The notes below the pieces were generated by a model. It was given only the letters and a program-made list of their open reading frames with translations, was not told where the DNA came from and did not search any database. Of a stretch of DNA of 64,000 nucleotides, positions 17,237 to 27,418 are shown piece after piece. The translations under genes and the position numbers were made by a program. This stretch comes from an uncultured Bacteroidales bacterium. GTDB taxonomy: Bacteria > Bacteroidota > Bacteroidia > Bacteroidales > Paludibacteraceae. The stretch is from contig CADCDS010000003.1 of assembly GCA_902800215.1 (NCBI GenBank), positions 1 through 64,000 on the forward strand. The letters are read 5' to 3'. How positions within the stretch are numbered: position 1 is the stretch's first letter; each line of letters opens with the position of its first letter.

Positions 17237-18544
17237 TTACTCCTCTCTTCTAATGTGTGCGCCAATCGCGTTCAAGCGGTGCTCGATATCCTCATATCCC
17301 CGGTCAATCTGGTCAATGTGGTCGATCTTACTGGTTCCTTCGGCACTCATCGCCGCGATGAGCATAGCGATACCGGCACGGATATCGGGTGACGTCATAT
17401 TGTTATGTTTCAACTGCCGCGTATGATCGTGGCCTACGACTACAGCACGGTGGGGATCACAGAGGATGATCTGCGCTCCCATGTCGATCAGTTTGTCCAC
17501 AAAGAACAGACGGGATTCGAACATCTTCTGATGGATGAGTACCGTTCCTTTGGCTTGGGTAGCGACTACGAGCAGCACCGAGAGCAGGTCAGGCGTCAGA
17601 CCCGGCCAAGGAGCATCGGCGATGGTGAGGATCGATCCGTCCAGGAAGGATTCTATCTGATAATGTTCCTGCGCCGGAATGATGATATCATCGTCATCCA
17701 CGTCAATGCGGATACCCAGGCGGCGGAACGCATCGGGGATGATACCGAGGTCACGATAACTGACATTCTTGATACGCAGTTCCGAACCCGTGATAGCCGC
17801 CATGCCAATGAACGAGCCGACCTCAATCATATCGGGTAAGAGCGTATGCTGTGCGCCATGCAGTTCCTTGACTCCTTCGATCGTCAGCAGGTTAGAACCT
17901 ACTCCGCTGATACGTGCACCCATGTTATTGAGCAGCTTGCAGAGTTGCTGCAAGTAGGGTTCGCAGGCTGCATTGTAGATGGTAGTCGTTCCTTCCGCCA
18001 ACACAGAGGCCATGATGATGTTCGCTGTACCGGTGACAGACGCTTCGTCCAGCAGCATATAACAGCCGCGCAAGTGTTTGCCGTCGAAACGATAAGCCAT
18101 TAAGTTATGGTCGTACTGAAAGGTAGCACCGAGGTTCAGCATTCCCTGGAAGTGGGTATCAAGCCGCCGGCGACCGATCTTGTCTCCACCGGGTTTGGCG
18201 TATGTCACTTCTCCCAGCCGCGCCAAAAGCGGACCGATGAGCATCACCGAGCCGCGTAACTTATTGCATTTCTTGAGGAAATCGGCGCTGCGCAAGTAAG
18301 CGGTGTCCAAGTTACGAGCGGTGAAGGCGAACTCACCTTTCGTCAGTTTCTCCACCGTCACTCCGATGGATGCCAGCAGGTCAATGAGGTTGTTGACGTC
18401 CAGGATGTTCGGCAGGTTTTTGATGACCACCGTCTCTTTGGTCAGCAACACGGCACAAAGCACTTGCAGTGCTTCGTTTTTCGCACCCTGCGGTGTGATG
18501 GAGCCATGCAGTTTATGTCCTCCTTCTACGATAAAACTTGCCAT
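17237..18544 (-). CDS. murA: UDP-N-acetylglucosamine 1-carboxyvinyltransferase
   Basis: 435 residues; first committed step of peptidoglycan synthesis (PEP plus UDP-GlcNAc). The conserved N-terminal GGHKLHGSITPQGAKNEALQVL has the Lys-Asn pair of the active site. The loop normally containing the catalytic Cys reads KPGGDKIGRRRLDTHFQGMLNLGA; the position usually Cys in the CxG(x)RP loop (about 115) is not obviously Cys here, as in Bacteroidota homologues using Asp. Adjacent to murB with a 1-nt gap. Confidence 0.94.
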   Translation of the reverse strand: MASFIVEGGHKLHGSITPQGAKNEALQVLCAVLLTKETVVIKNLPNILDVNNLIDLLASIGVTVEKLTKGEFAFTARNLDTAYLRSADFLKKCNKLRGSVMLIGPLLARLGEVTYAKPGGDKIGRRRLDTHFQGMLNLGATFQYDHNLMAYRFDGKHLRGCYMLLDEASVTGTANIIMASVLAEGTTTIYNAACEPYLQQLCKLLNNMGARISGVGSNLLTIEGVKELHGAQHTLLPDMIEVGSFIGMAAITGSELRIKNVSYRDLGIIPDAFRRLGIRIDVDDDDIIIPAQEHYQIESFLDGSILTIADAPWPGLTPDLLSVLLVVATQAKGTVLIHQKMFESRLFFVDKLIDMGAQIILCDPHRAVVVGHDHTRQLKHNNMTSPDIRAGIAMLIAAMSAEGTSKIDHIDQIDRGYEDIEHRLNAIGAHIRREE

Positions 18545-18545
18545 A

Positions 18546-19469
18546 TTAAATGTAGTTTACTTCGGGATTAATCGTTATATTAAATTTCTCTTTGACGCTT
18601 TTGCTGACTTGTGCCGCCAAGTCGATGATGTCTTGGGCGGTTGCATTGTCGGCATTGACGATGACGAGCGGTTGTTTAGGCCATACCTGTGCTCCACCGA
18701 GTGTCTTCCCTTTCCATCCGCATTGCTCGATCAGCCAGGCTGCCGGGATCTTCACGCCTTGCGGTGACGGGAAATGCGGCATATCGGGATACTGTTTGAG
18801 CAGGGCGTTCGCTTGCTCTTCAGGAACGAAGGGATTCATGAAGAACGAGCCGGCTGAACCGATTTCTCCTACGGCAGGCAGTTTCGCCATGCGGGTAGCG
18901 ATGATCTCTTCCCGTGTCTTGGTGGCATCACCGGGTTTCACTTTATAGACGACCGACGTAACGATATATTTGCCTTTCAGTTCATGTTTGAAGGCGCTGT
19001 CACGATAACCGAATTTGCACTCGGCATTGGTAAAGACGCGTTCTTCGAGTGTCTCCACGTCGATGGTATATACGCGATCGATGACATCTTTCGCTTCGCA
19101 GCCGTAAGCGCCTACGTTCTGCACCGCCGATGCACCCACTTCTCCGGGAATGAGACTGAGTTTTTCCATTCCGCAGTACTGCATGTCGGTCAGTTGGGCG
19201 ATCAGGTCATCCAGGCATAAACCGTTCTGTGCTTCCACTGTCTCATCATCGATGAAGCGGGCACGAGCCATACCGGAATGGAGGATTATACCGTCAAAAT
19301 CCTGTGTAAACAGCAGGTTCGATCCTTGTCCGATATGCAGGATACGTTCTCCCTTGTGCTCTTTGAGCACCTGGCGTAATTCATCCAACGAGTAATACTC
19401 GATGAAGGTCTTCGCTTTGGCTTCTAAACCAAAGGTATTGGGTATTCTATAATCAGATACAACTTGCAT
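18546..19469 (-). CDS. murB: UDP-N-acetylenolpyruvoylglucosamine reductase
   Basis: 307 residues from ATG at 19469, preceded by GGAGA; an upstream in-frame ATG at 19493 adds eight residues not typical of the family. It reduces the MurA product with NADPH and FAD. FAD-binding signatures: NTFGLEAKAKTF, LHIGQGSNLLF, and SLIPGEVGASAVQNVGAYG; the catalytic Ser lies in EIGSAGSFFMNP (about 220). The start overlaps nadE by 17 nt. Confidence 0.96.
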   Translation of the reverse strand: MQVVSDYRIPNTFGLEAKAKTFIEYYSLDELRQVLKEHKGERILHIGQGSNLLFTQDFDGIILHSGMARARFIDDETVEAQNGLCLDDLIAQLTDMQYCGMEKLSLIPGEVGASAVQNVGAYGCEAKDVIDRVYTIDVETLEERVFTNAECKFGYRDSAFKHELKGKYIVTSVVYKVKPGDATKTREEIIATRMAKLPAVGEIGSAGSFFMNPFVPEEQANALLKQYPDMPHFPSPQGVKIPAAWLIEQCGWKGKTLGGAQVWPKQPLVIVNADNATAQDIIDLAAQVSKSVKEKFNITINPEVNYI

Positions 19470-21384
19470 CGCTTGGCATTCTCCAATCTCCACGGGGAGA
19501 TAATGAAACAGAAACTACTTTCGGTCCGTCGGGCATAGCGGAACGTTTGAACTGCTGGGTGCAGAAACGGCGCATGAAGACATTGAGCCATTTATCGATC
19601 GTGGCTTCGTCGTATTGGTCTTCGAAGGCCTGGCAGGCCATGTATTTGATTTTCTCACGGGTAAAACCGAACCGCATGAAATAATACAAGAAGAAGTCGT
19701 GCAGGTCGTACGGTCCCACTTTGTCTTCGGTCTTCTGCGCAATCTGGCCGTTCTCGTCGGTAGGCAGCAACTCCGGTGAAACGGGTGTCTCTACTACGTC
19801 TAACAGGATGCTGCGCAGCGGTTCGCCGTACAGATTCTCAGCCGCATAACGGACGAGATATTTGACGAGTGTCTTGGGAATACCGGCATTGACGGAATAC
19901 ATCGACATCTGATCGCCGTTGTAGGTGCACCAGCCGAGTGCCAGTTCACTTAAGTCACCTGTGCCGACTACCAATCCGTTCAGTTCGTTCGCCAGATCCA
20001 TAAGGATGAGCGTACGTACCCGTGCCTGCGCGTTCTCGTAAGTCGCGTCATGGATGTCCATGTTATGAGCGATGTCACTTAGGTGCTGTGTCGTCACGTC
20101 GCAGATGGATATCTCCCGATGGGTGATACCAAGTTCTTTCATTAGTTGCAACGCATTCTGGTAGGTACGGTCAGACGTTCCGAATCCCGGCATCGTCACA
20201 CCCACTACCCGACTGCGGTCATAACCTAAGAGATCAGCCGTCTGCACGGCAACGAGCAAAGCCAAGGTGCTATCCAGGCCGCCAGAGATACCGATAATCA
20301 CTGTCTGTGAATGCGTGTGTTCCCATCGGCGAGCCAAGGCAGAAGTCTGGATCGAGAACACATCCATGCAGTATTGGTCTTCTTTGCCTTTCTTAGGCAA
20401 GAACGGTGTCGGAGAGAAGGTACGATGGATCGGTTCAGTCATCTCTTCTTCCCGCTCAATGGGGGCGACGTTGATGTGACGGTAATGTCCCGTTTTATCT
20501 TTGGTAAAATTGGTATTCCGCTGCCGATCGGTACGCAGCCGCTCCACGTCTATCTCCTGGATGATCATCGAGTTGGAACGCTGGAAACGCTCTCCTGTCG
20601 TCAGGATATCTCCATTTTCCCCGATATACGTACTACCGGAGAAGACAACATCCGTTGTTGATTCGCCTACGCCGGACGAGGTATAGACATAGCCGCAATG
20701 CACTCGAGCCGACTGCTGCTTAATCATCTGACGGCGGAAAATATGCTTACCGATGATGCAGTTGGATGAAGAGAGGTTAAAGATGATCTCTGCCCCTTGA
20801 ATCGCCAGTTGTGTGGACGGAGGAAGCGGAGACCACAGGTCTTCACAGATCTCAATACCAAAGGTATAGTTACGGGTAACGAAAAGCAAGTCGGTACCGA
20901 AGGGTACTTCTCCGCTCCATAATTCAATCTTCGGAATGCGCGGTGCAACTCCGCCGGGGGTGTATTCACGTGCTGCACGACCGGAAGTGAACCAACGTTT
21001 CTCATAGAACTCACCGGTGTTAGGCAGGTTCACTTTCGGCACCACACCCATCACTTCGCCGTCCGTCATCACGAAGGCGCAGTTGAACAGGTCGTTATCC
21101 ACCTGCAGCGGTGCGCCCACTAATACGATGATTGCTTTCCCACGGGTGTAATCGCACAGCGCTTCCAACTCACGCATACTACTCTGCTGCAGCGCTTGGG
21201 TGAAGAACAGGTCAGCACAGGTATACCCCGTCAGACTCAGTTCCGGGAAACAGATCACCTCCACCCCTTGTTCGATGGCTTCATCGATCTGGGCACGAAT
21301 CTGCTCTGCATTGTACTTGCAGTCTGCTACCTTGATCATCGGCACCGCTGCCGCTACACGCACAAATCCGAAATTAGTATTCAT
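19453..21384 (-). CDS. nadE: Glutamine-dependent NAD+ synthetase
   Basis: 643 residues, the long form with an N-terminal glutaminase. The nitrilase-type triad is visible: Glu in CFPELSLTGYTC, Lys in VPKVNLPNTGEF, Cys in GIEICEDLWSP. The synthetase domain (about 320 on) has the P-loop GISGGLDSTLALL and the GTGDLSELALGW segment. It amidates deamido-NAD using glutamine-derived ammonia. Confidence 0.97.
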   Translation of the reverse strand: MNTNFGFVRVAAAVPMIKVADCKYNAEQIRAQIDEAIEQGVEVICFPELSLTGYTCADLFFTQALQQSSMRELEALCDYTRGKAIIVLVGAPLQVDNDLFNCAFVMTDGEVMGVVPKVNLPNTGEFYEKRWFTSGRAAREYTPGGVAPRIPKIELWSGEVPFGTDLLFVTRNYTFGIEICEDLWSPLPPSTQLAIQGAEIIFNLSSSNCIIGKHIFRRQMIKQQSARVHCGYVYTSSGVGESTTDVVFSGSTYIGENGDILTTGERFQRSNSMIIQEIDVERLRTDRQRNTNFTKDKTGHYRHINVAPIEREEEMTEPIHRTFSPTPFLPKKGKEDQYCMDVFSIQTSALARRWEHTHSQTVIIGISGGLDSTLALLVAVQTADLLGYDRSRVVGVTMPGFGTSDRTYQNALQLMKELGITHREISICDVTTQHLSDIAHNMDIHDATYENAQARVRTLILMDLANELNGLVVGTGDLSELALGWCTYNGDQMSMYSVNAGIPKTLVKYLVRYAAENLYGEPLRSILLDVVETPVSPELLPTDENGQIAQKTEDKVGPYDLHDFFLYYFMRFGFTREKIKYMACQAFEDQYDEATIDKWLNVFMRRFCTQQFKRSAMPDGPKVVSVSLSPRGDWRMPSDASCI

Positions 21385-21388
21385 ATAT

Positions 21389-22012
21389 CTATTGTTTTAT
21401 CTTTGTTTGCTTATTCAAAGGCGACAAGGTTTCCAGACGATACCCTTGGGCCTGCAGCCATTCGATGGCTTGAGGAAGTACAGCCAGCATACGCTCGTTG
21501 GACTTCAATGAATCATGGAAATTGATAATCGAGCCGGGCCGTGTGTTGCGTTGTATATTCCGTAACATGTGTTCCGGTGTGATCTTTGCGTTATAATCAC
21601 GCGTCAGGATATCCCAATAAATCAAGGTATATCCCTTTTTGTGCAGCGCTTTGCGCTGCCTAAATGTTGCCTTACCGTAAGGAGGACGGAAGAGTTGTGT
21701 CTCCTTAGGAAACTTATCCACGTTTGCCAGGTATTCTTCCGTCGAATAGTTCCATCCTTTGAGATGGTTATAAGTATGGTTTCCGACGATATGACCGGCG
21801 TCCACCACTTGTTGATACACATCAGGGTGTTTGTCGATATTCTCTCCCACCATGAAGAAGGTAGCCTTGACGTTGTAATGTTTCAAGATCTCCAGCACTT
21901 TGGGTGTCACTTCCGGAATGGGTCCGTCGTCAAACGTGAGATACACGGCCTTACCCGTACGGAACACACCGTACGGGTACAGGCCTTGCCATATATCACG
22001 TGCTCTTACCAT
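21389..22012 (-). CDS. Polysaccharide deacetylase (NodB/CE4 family)
   Basis: 207 residues. Metal-dependent deacetylase motifs in order: YLTFDDGPIPE (catalytic and metal Asp), GNHTYNH (metal His pair), RPPYGKAT (catalytic loop) and INFHDS (catalytic His). No signal peptide or membrane segment is seen, so it may be cytoplasmic or exported otherwise; related proteins are often anchored. Substrate (peptidoglycan, chitin-like sugar or other) unknown. It overlaps the ROK kinase gene by 7 nt. Confidence 0.92.
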   Translation of the reverse strand: MVRARDIWQGLYPYGVFRTGKAVYLTFDDGPIPEVTPKVLEILKHYNVKATFFMVGENIDKHPDVYQQVVDAGHIVGNHTYNHLKGWNYSTEEYLANVDKFPKETQLFRPPYGKATFRQRKALHKKGYTLIYWDILTRDYNAKITPEHMLRNIQRNTRPGSIINFHDSLKSNERMLAVLPQAIEWLQAQGYRLETLSPLNKQTKIKQ

Positions 22013-22962
22013 GCCAAGGAAGAAGCACCTAAGATAGCCGCGTCGTTATCTTTGAGTACCGAGATAGATACAGGGATCTTACCCTTCCAGATCGGCATAA
22101 GGTTAGCGTCCAACGCTTCACGTATCGGGTCCATGATCCAGTGACCGGATTTGGTCAGACCACCAAAGAGGATGATGGCTTCCGGAGACGAGAAATGAAC
22201 GAAATCTGCCAGTTTCTCACCTAAGAGATGACCTGTGTAGTCAAAGATCTCCTTGGCTACCAAGTCACCCTTCTCCGCTGCGTCAAATACGTCTTTGGAT
22301 GTAATATGATCGATGTCTTCTACGTTCCGCAGCAGTGTCGGCTGGGTTGTAGCCGTCACGATCTCTTTCGCTGTACGAGCGACACCCGTTGCCGACGCAT
22401 AAGCCTCAATGCAACCTTTCTGACCGCAACCGCAGAGACGACCGTTACCGCTGTGGTCGATCTTGCAGTGACCTAACTCACCGGCAAAACCGTCATGGCC
22501 GTAGAGTAACTTTCCGTCGATTACGATACCGGATCCTACACCCGTACCGAGTGTAATGACGATGAAGTTCTTCATACCACGAGCCGAACCGTAGATCATC
22601 TCACCCTGCGCTGCTGCGTTCGCATCGTTGGTGATGGTGCATTTTACCCCCATGCGTTCGCTGATCAGTTTGGCAAACGGAACGACACCTTTCCACGGCA
22701 GGTTCGGTGCCTGCTCAATGCATCCCGAATAGAAGTTGGCATTCGGTGCACCGCATCCGATACCTACTATGTCAGCCATGGTCAGACCTTCGTCAGCCAC
22801 CAAACGGCGCATGCCGTCGCACAGCACGTCGCAGTATTCATCGATTTCCGGATACTGTTGGGTCGGAATGGAGTTCCAACGCAACACTTTTCCTTCGTCA
22901 TTTACTAAACCGAACTTGGTACCTGTTCCGCCCAAGTCAATACCTAAAGCATACTTTTCCAT
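22006..22962 (-). CDS. ROK-family sugar kinase (glucokinase type)
   Basis: 318 residues. ATP-binding ALGIDLGGTGTKFGLV at the N-terminus, sugar-binding/catalytic ITNDANAAAQGEMIYGSA (about 125), and the ROK zinc motif CGCGQKGCIEAYAS (about 170) with its upstream His (GELGHCKI). It phosphorylates glucose or a related hexose. It is followed upstream in the operon by a sugar MFS gene (gap 2 nt), consistent with uptake plus phosphorylation. Confidence 0.94.
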   Translation of the reverse strand: MEKYALGIDLGGTGTKFGLVNDEGKVLRWNSIPTQQYPEIDEYCDVLCDGMRRLVADEGLTMADIVGIGCGAPNANFYSGCIEQAPNLPWKGVVPFAKLISERMGVKCTITNDANAAAQGEMIYGSARGMKNFIVITLGTGVGSGIVIDGKLLYGHDGFAGELGHCKIDHSGNGRLCGCGQKGCIEAYASATGVARTAKEIVTATTQPTLLRNVEDIDHITSKDVFDAAEKGDLVAKEIFDYTGHLLGEKLADFVHFSSPEAIILFGGLTKSGHWIMDPIREALDANLMPIWKGKIPVSISVLKDNDAAILGASSLAW

Positions 22963-22964
22963 GG

Positions 22965-24218
22965 TTAATCAATTTTAATATCTTTGTTTACATTTTTACT
23001 TCCAATCAACGCGTAGAACAGGATAAATGCAACACCAATCATCGGCACGATATATCCGATCAGGTTGCTGCCGAACGCACTTTGTGCCAAAGGCACGATA
23101 CCACCACCGACTACCATCATCATAAAGATACCCGATGCTTTAGCCGTGTATTTACCAAGTCCTTCGGTAGCCATATTGAAGATAGAGGTCCACATGACGG
23201 AGGTACACAAGCCGACCAGTACGATGAGCAATGCAGCTACCGGTACGCTCTCCATGACAAAGGACCAGTTCGTCGGCATCTTCACGCTGATAGTGTCTCC
23301 CAGGACCATGGCAGCGGCCATCAAGCCCAAGGCCACCACAGAGACACAGGTTACCATAGTACGACTGCTGACTTTACCGCCGATGAACGAACCGATCGTA
23401 CGACCTAAAAGCATAAGCAGCCAGTACAGACCTGCAATGAAGGTAGCCGCATCGTATCCGGCATAATGGTTGTTCTCCAGATAGGAGATGAGTGCAGCCG
23501 GAACACCTACTTCTACACCGACGTAGAAGAAGATAGCGATCACACCTAAGGTCAGATGACGGAAAGCCCAAGGACTGCGCTCGTACACCACTTTGTTTGT
23601 AGTTGCTTGCGGCTCTGCCAGGGGAGTAAAACGAATCACCACATAGATGAGTGCAAACACCGCCATGGCAATATAGAGCACCACGTTCACATCGTCGATC
23701 TCTTTGCCTTTGAGCGACTCACCGATTAAGGCACCTACCAGCATCGGTGTTAACGAACCGGATAAGGAGTTGAGCGTACCTCCGATCATGTTCAATTGGT
23801 TTCCTTTCTTTCCACCGCCGCCTAAGAGGTTCAGCATCGGGTTAGTCACGGTGTTCAGCATACAAACGCAGAAACCGCAGATGAGCGCACCGATCAGATA
23901 AACATAGAAACTGTCGGTTACACCGCTTAACCACTGAATAGCAATACCGCCAAGGCCGAGCATGATAGCCGTCAAAGCTGTCTTCTTGTAACCGAACTTA
24001 GCGAGGAAATTACCTGCCGGAATACCCATAATCAGATAGGCCAGGAAATTACAGAAATTACCCAGCATGCCATAGATGTTAGCATGATCGCTGCCTTCAA
24101 AAGTCTGTTCCCAGATCTTTCCTACCGGCGCTGCCAGATTGGTTACAAACGCAATCATCGCGTAGAGAAACATCATCGCGATGATGGTAATGATTTTCAA
24201 ATTGTTTGATTTACTCAT
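22965..24218 (-). CDS. MFS sugar transporter (FHS/glucose-galactose type)
   Basis: 417 residues with 12 predicted membrane segments. The pattern MGIPAGNFLAKFGYKKTALTAIMLGLGG and CMLNTVTNPMLNLLGG resembles the fucose/glucose-galactose:H+ symporters of Bacteroidota. Central loop about 195-215 carries basic residues. Located between the ROK kinase and an S9 peptidase. Sugar specificity cannot be fixed from sequence. Confidence 0.92.
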   Translation of the reverse strand: MSKSNNLKIITIIAMMFLYAMIAFVTNLAAPVGKIWEQTFEGSDHANIYGMLGNFCNFLAYLIMGIPAGNFLAKFGYKKTALTAIMLGLGGIAIQWLSGVTDSFYVYLIGALICGFCVCMLNTVTNPMLNLLGGGGKKGNQLNMIGGTLNSLSGSLTPMLVGALIGESLKGKEIDDVNVVLYIAMAVFALIYVVIRFTPLAEPQATTNKVVYERSPWAFRHLTLGVIAIFFYVGVEVGVPAALISYLENNHYAGYDAATFIAGLYWLLMLLGRTIGSFIGGKVSSRTMVTCVSVVALGLMAAAMVLGDTISVKMPTNWSFVMESVPVAALLIVLVGLCTSVMWTSIFNMATEGLGKYTAKASGIFMMMVVGGGIVPLAQSAFGSNLIGYIVPMIGVAFILFYALIGSKNVNKDIKID

Positions 24219-24221
24219 AGA

Positions 24222-26204
24222 TTATAGATTTTTTTGTAAAAAGATTAATATTCTGTTATGCATATGTTCAGCGTTATTTCCTTTGCGCAGATGATGATTA
24301 TCATCGGGATAGAGCTGCATCTCAAACTGTTTCCCTGCATTTACGAGTGCATCGATATACTGCATCGTGTGCTGCACATGCACGTTATCGTCTGCCGTGC
24401 CATGGATGATGAGCACTTCGCCGGTCAGGTCAGCTGCTTTGTTGAGTAGCGAAGCTTCCCTGTAACCGCGACCGTTCACCTGCGGCCGACGCATGAAACG
24501 CTCCGTATAACCCGTGTCGTACAAGGTCCAATCCGTCACCGGCGCGATGGAGATTCCGGCTTTGAACGGGTGATCTTTCTGACTCATCGTGAACAGCGTC
24601 TGATATCCGCCGTAACTCCAGCCGAGCAGGGCGATGCGGTTCTCATCAATACCGTCTTGTTGCGCTGCCCAACGGGCTGCCGAGATCAGGTCTTCCGCTT
24701 CTTTCTGTCCCAAGCTCATGTAAGTCTCATTGCGCCATGCTCTACCCTTGCAGTCACTTCCTCTGGGATCCACGATCAACACGGAGTAACCGGCTTGCAC
24801 GAGGACGTATTCGAATTTCTTGCGCCAACGATTGAGCACACGCTGGCTTGCCGGACCGCTGTAGTGCATGATGACTAACGGCTGTTGGCTGTTAGCTATT
24901 GGCTGTTGGCTTTTCAGCAACATGGCTTCCAACCCGTTGATATTTATCAACTCCGGTTCCGGTAAGTTATTCGCTTTCCATGCTTCACGCACTTCGGCAT
25001 TATCCTCGATGAGTTCGAGTTTGTTTTTGGAATACAAATAATAGGTATTGGGTGTTTCGAAGGACTGATAGCAGAAGACGGCTTTCTTTGCGTCTGGAGC
25101 AAAACGAGCCGACCATGTACCTTCTTCCATCGTCAGTTGGGAGATCGAACCTTTCTTGATGTTCACCGCATAGATCTGCCGTGTCGCCGGTGTCGATGCC
25201 GCCTGATAATAGAGTGTCTGGGATTTTTCATCCACGGCATAGAGCGCCGTCACGTCAATACCTTCCGGCGTCAAGGCTTTGATCTCAAAACCCTGACCGT
25301 CGTACAGATAAGCCCGACGCCAACCGTCTTTCTCGCTGAGCACAATCATTCGGCCGTCGCTCAACCATTTCCACTCATCAAAGAGGCTATAATCGATGTA
25401 ATAACGATCGCTGGATTCTTTATAGATGGGATGGGTCACGGTGGATTTGGTGTTACAGCTGATCACCTCCATCTTTGTCTGATCCCGGTTGATCTTCAGC
25501 GCCAAGAGGGTGTTGGCATCGGTCCACAGGAGACGAGGGATGTAGCAATCCTCATCGCTCACCGCTAAGCGCTGAATACCTTTTGTCGCTACGTCATAGA
25601 CGCAGACGGTAGCTTTGGCGTTGTTGCACCCCGCCTTCGGGTAGCGCAAGGTGTCAGCCGTCGGGTATTGGGTGTCGGAATAGACATCCCATGAGAACGA
25701 AGGCACCTCGTGTTCATCCAGCCGCACAAACGCCAGCTGTTTTGAATCCGGTGACCAGGCATAGAGTGCCGTGATGCCGAACTCCTCTTCATATAACCAA
25801 TCGGCGATGCCGTTGATGATATCCGGATCTTCGTCTTTGGTGACAGCCACTTGGGTACCGAAATCCAACTTATGGATGTACAGGTTATTGTCCTTGGCAA
25901 AGGCGATGTATTTCCCGTTAGGACTCATCGTCACATCGCGCACCGCACCTTTGTCCTTGCCTAAGGGGTTACGCTGGTTCTTCTTGGTATCGACAATGTA
26001 CCAATCTGCCGTGCAGGAACGACGGAAGATCTTCTGCTCGTTCTCACTCTCCAAGCGGTAACGATTCGACATCCCCTCATTGAGCGAAGCGCTTATTCCG
26101 TCATTCAGAATACTATCCTGCTCCGCTATCGAAAGCGTCTTTGCATTGTATTCTCCGCCTAATATTGCCGATAACAAACCGGCTATAATCGTTGTTTTTA
26201 CCAT
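24222..26204 (-). CDS. S9-family serine peptidase (dipeptidyl peptidase IV type)
   Basis: 660 residues. A short N-terminal hydrophobic signal is followed by a beta-propeller (about 50-410) and an alpha/beta hydrolase domain (about 430-660). The triad is visible: Ser in GWSYGGYQTL, Asp in IHGTADDNVHVQ, His in DDNHHLRKG. DPP-IV enzymes remove Xaa-Pro dipeptides in the periplasm. The double-Glu motif of the propeller appears as YEEEFG near 165. A heptamer array encodes SQQPIANSQQPLVI at the junction of the two domains. Confidence 0.94.
   Translation of the reverse strand: MVKTTIIAGLLSAILGGEYNAKTLSIAEQDSILNDGISASLNEGMSNRYRLESENEQKIFRRSCTADWYIVDTKKNQRNPLGKDKGAVRDVTMSPNGKYIAFAKDNNLYIHKLDFGTQVAVTKDEDPDIINGIADWLYEEEFGITALYAWSPDSKQLAFVRLDEHEVPSFSWDVYSDTQYPTADTLRYPKAGCNNAKATVCVYDVATKGIQRLAVSDEDCYIPRLLWTDANTLLALKINRDQTKMEVISCNTKSTVTHPIYKESSDRYYIDYSLFDEWKWLSDGRMIVLSEKDGWRRAYLYDGQGFEIKALTPEGIDVTALYAVDEKSQTLYYQAASTPATRQIYAVNIKKGSISQLTMEEGTWSARFAPDAKKAVFCYQSFETPNTYYLYSKNKLELIEDNAEVREAWKANNLPEPELININGLEAMLLKSQQPIANSQQPLVIMHYSGPASQRVLNRWRKKFEYVLVQAGYSVLIVDPRGSDCKGRAWRNETYMSLGQKEAEDLISAARWAAQQDGIDENRIALLGWSYGGYQTLFTMSQKDHPFKAGISIAPVTDWTLYDTGYTERFMRRPQVNGRGYREASLLNKAADLTGEVLIIHGTADDNVHVQHTMQYIDALVNAGKQFEMQLYPDDNHHLRKGNNAEHMHNRILIFLQKNL
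24880..24914 (-). repeat. GGCTGTT heptamer array inside the S9 peptidase gene
   Basis: Five plus-strand units: GGCTGTT, GGCTGTT, AGCTATT, GGCTGTT, GGCTTTT. It encodes a Gln/Asn/Ser/Pro linker exactly between propeller and hydrolase domains. Confidence 0.95.
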
Positions 26205-27418
26205 ACTTCCAATTGTTTTTTTCCGTCTTTTATGATCAAACGGTAGTTACCTAACGGGATTATCCATTCGCCCTTCGCCGTTCGCTCATCGCCATTAACC
26301 GTTTCTATATCGAACCCTATCTCCGGATAGCAGGTCATGGTGATCGTCTCGTCTGTTGCAAGCAGCACCGTCGGCGTTTCCGTCAGGTTGTTTCCCTCTA
26401 TTAACTGAGCCCCATAAGTGCCGGTAGCCTCGTCTAACTTATCCGGCCATAAGATATAGGTCTTGTTGTTCACCGTCAAATAGAATGCCGTCTGTTCTCC
26501 AGAATGATAGACCTGCCATTTGGAGGGTTTGTTCACTAATTTCGTGCCTTGAAAACCGATATATTCCTCACCATAGACGTATAGCAGCCGGATCGTGGCC
26601 AATCCTGCCTCATCAAACAGCACCTCATACCACTGCATACGATTGTTCAGATTGATGGCATCCGTTTCCGTCCGATTGTTCCATACGCTTCCCTGCATCG
26701 CCATGCCGGAAGACGCGTCGGCATAGATATAGACACCGTTTTGCAAGTCGGTAGCTATCCGGTCTTCCCATCGTGGCTGATATTCATACACCGCCCAAAG
26801 GGAGATATCGTCCGTCGGTCGGTAGGTACCGGCAGGGAGCAAGGTCTGCAGCGGTTCGTTCTTCACGTAGAACGGCCGGTCGGTCCAGCCGATAAAGGCC
26901 CATTCACCTTGATCTTCCATCTTCGGCAGTTCGATCTCGGCGCCCGACAATGCATCGATCGTCTCGTTGCCTTTGTTCAGCGTTACGGTATGCGTTGCAC
27001 CCTGCGACCAACGGAAGGTATATTTATTAATGTATAGCGAGTTTGTAATTCCTACCAAGGACACCTCTATCTCGTTCACTCCTATTTGCGGTGCGATGCC
27101 CAAGTCGATAGTTGTCAGCGTATCCGTGAGATCGGCAATCCATTTATATGCGATCTCCCGGCCGTTCACTTTAACATAGAATGTACCTGAGCCGGAACTC
27201 TTGTTTGACCGCATCTCCACTTCTACCTTTTCTATCGTTATATTATCTAATCCGCTTACGGAGATCACCGCCGTGTCGCCTTGTCGTACCTGGCCCTTTT
27301 GGTATGTACAATGGTAGTTTGCCTCCATGCTGTACGGCCATACGCCGTCGGCGGTGACGCTTTCTTTGCTCGTCACCGTAAAACTCATTACGCTTACTAT
27401 CAGTGCTAACAGGTTCAT
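26198..27418 (-). CDS. Exported protein with an InlB B-type repeat domain, function unknown
   Basis: 406 residues. Signal peptide MNLLALIVSVMSFTVTS (weak). Residues about 40-130 look like a beta-sandwich (TFYVKVNGREIAYKWIADL). Residues about 140-210 read like a Listeria-Bacteroides InlB B-repeat (VTLNKGNETID then WAFIGWTD and ISLWAVYEY). The second half is beta-rich without a recognised family, and the tail NYRLIIKDGKKQLEVW resembles the last strand of C-terminal domains of type IX cargo. It overlaps the S9 peptidase start by 7 nt. A heptamer array encodes VNGDERTAKGEW near the end. Confidence 0.7.
   Translation of the reverse strand: MNLLALIVSVMSFTVTSKESVTADGVWPYSMEANYHCTYQKGQVRQGDTAVISVSGLDNITIEKVEVEMRSNKSSGSGTFYVKVNGREIAYKWIADLTDTLTTIDLGIAPQIGVNEIEVSLVGITNSLYINKYTFRWSQGATHTVTLNKGNETIDALSGAEIELPKMEDQGEWAFIGWTDRPFYVKNEPLQTLLPAGTYRPTDDISLWAVYEYQPRWEDRIATDLQNGVYIYADASSGMAMQGSVWNNRTETDAINLNNRMQWYEVLFDEAGLATIRLLYVYGEEYIGFQGTKLVNKPSKWQVYHSGEQTAFYLTVNNKTYILWPDKLDEATGTYGAQLIEGNNLTETPTVLLATDETITMTCYPEIGFDIETVNGDERTAKGEWIIPLGNYRLIIKDGKKQLEVW
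26266..26300 (-). repeat. TTCGCC heptamer array inside the 406-aa gene
   Basis: Plus-strand units ATTCGCC, CTTCGCC, GTTCGCT, CATCGCC, ATTAACC. Related units occur at 53364 (queH, opposite strand) and 59696. Confidence 0.8.
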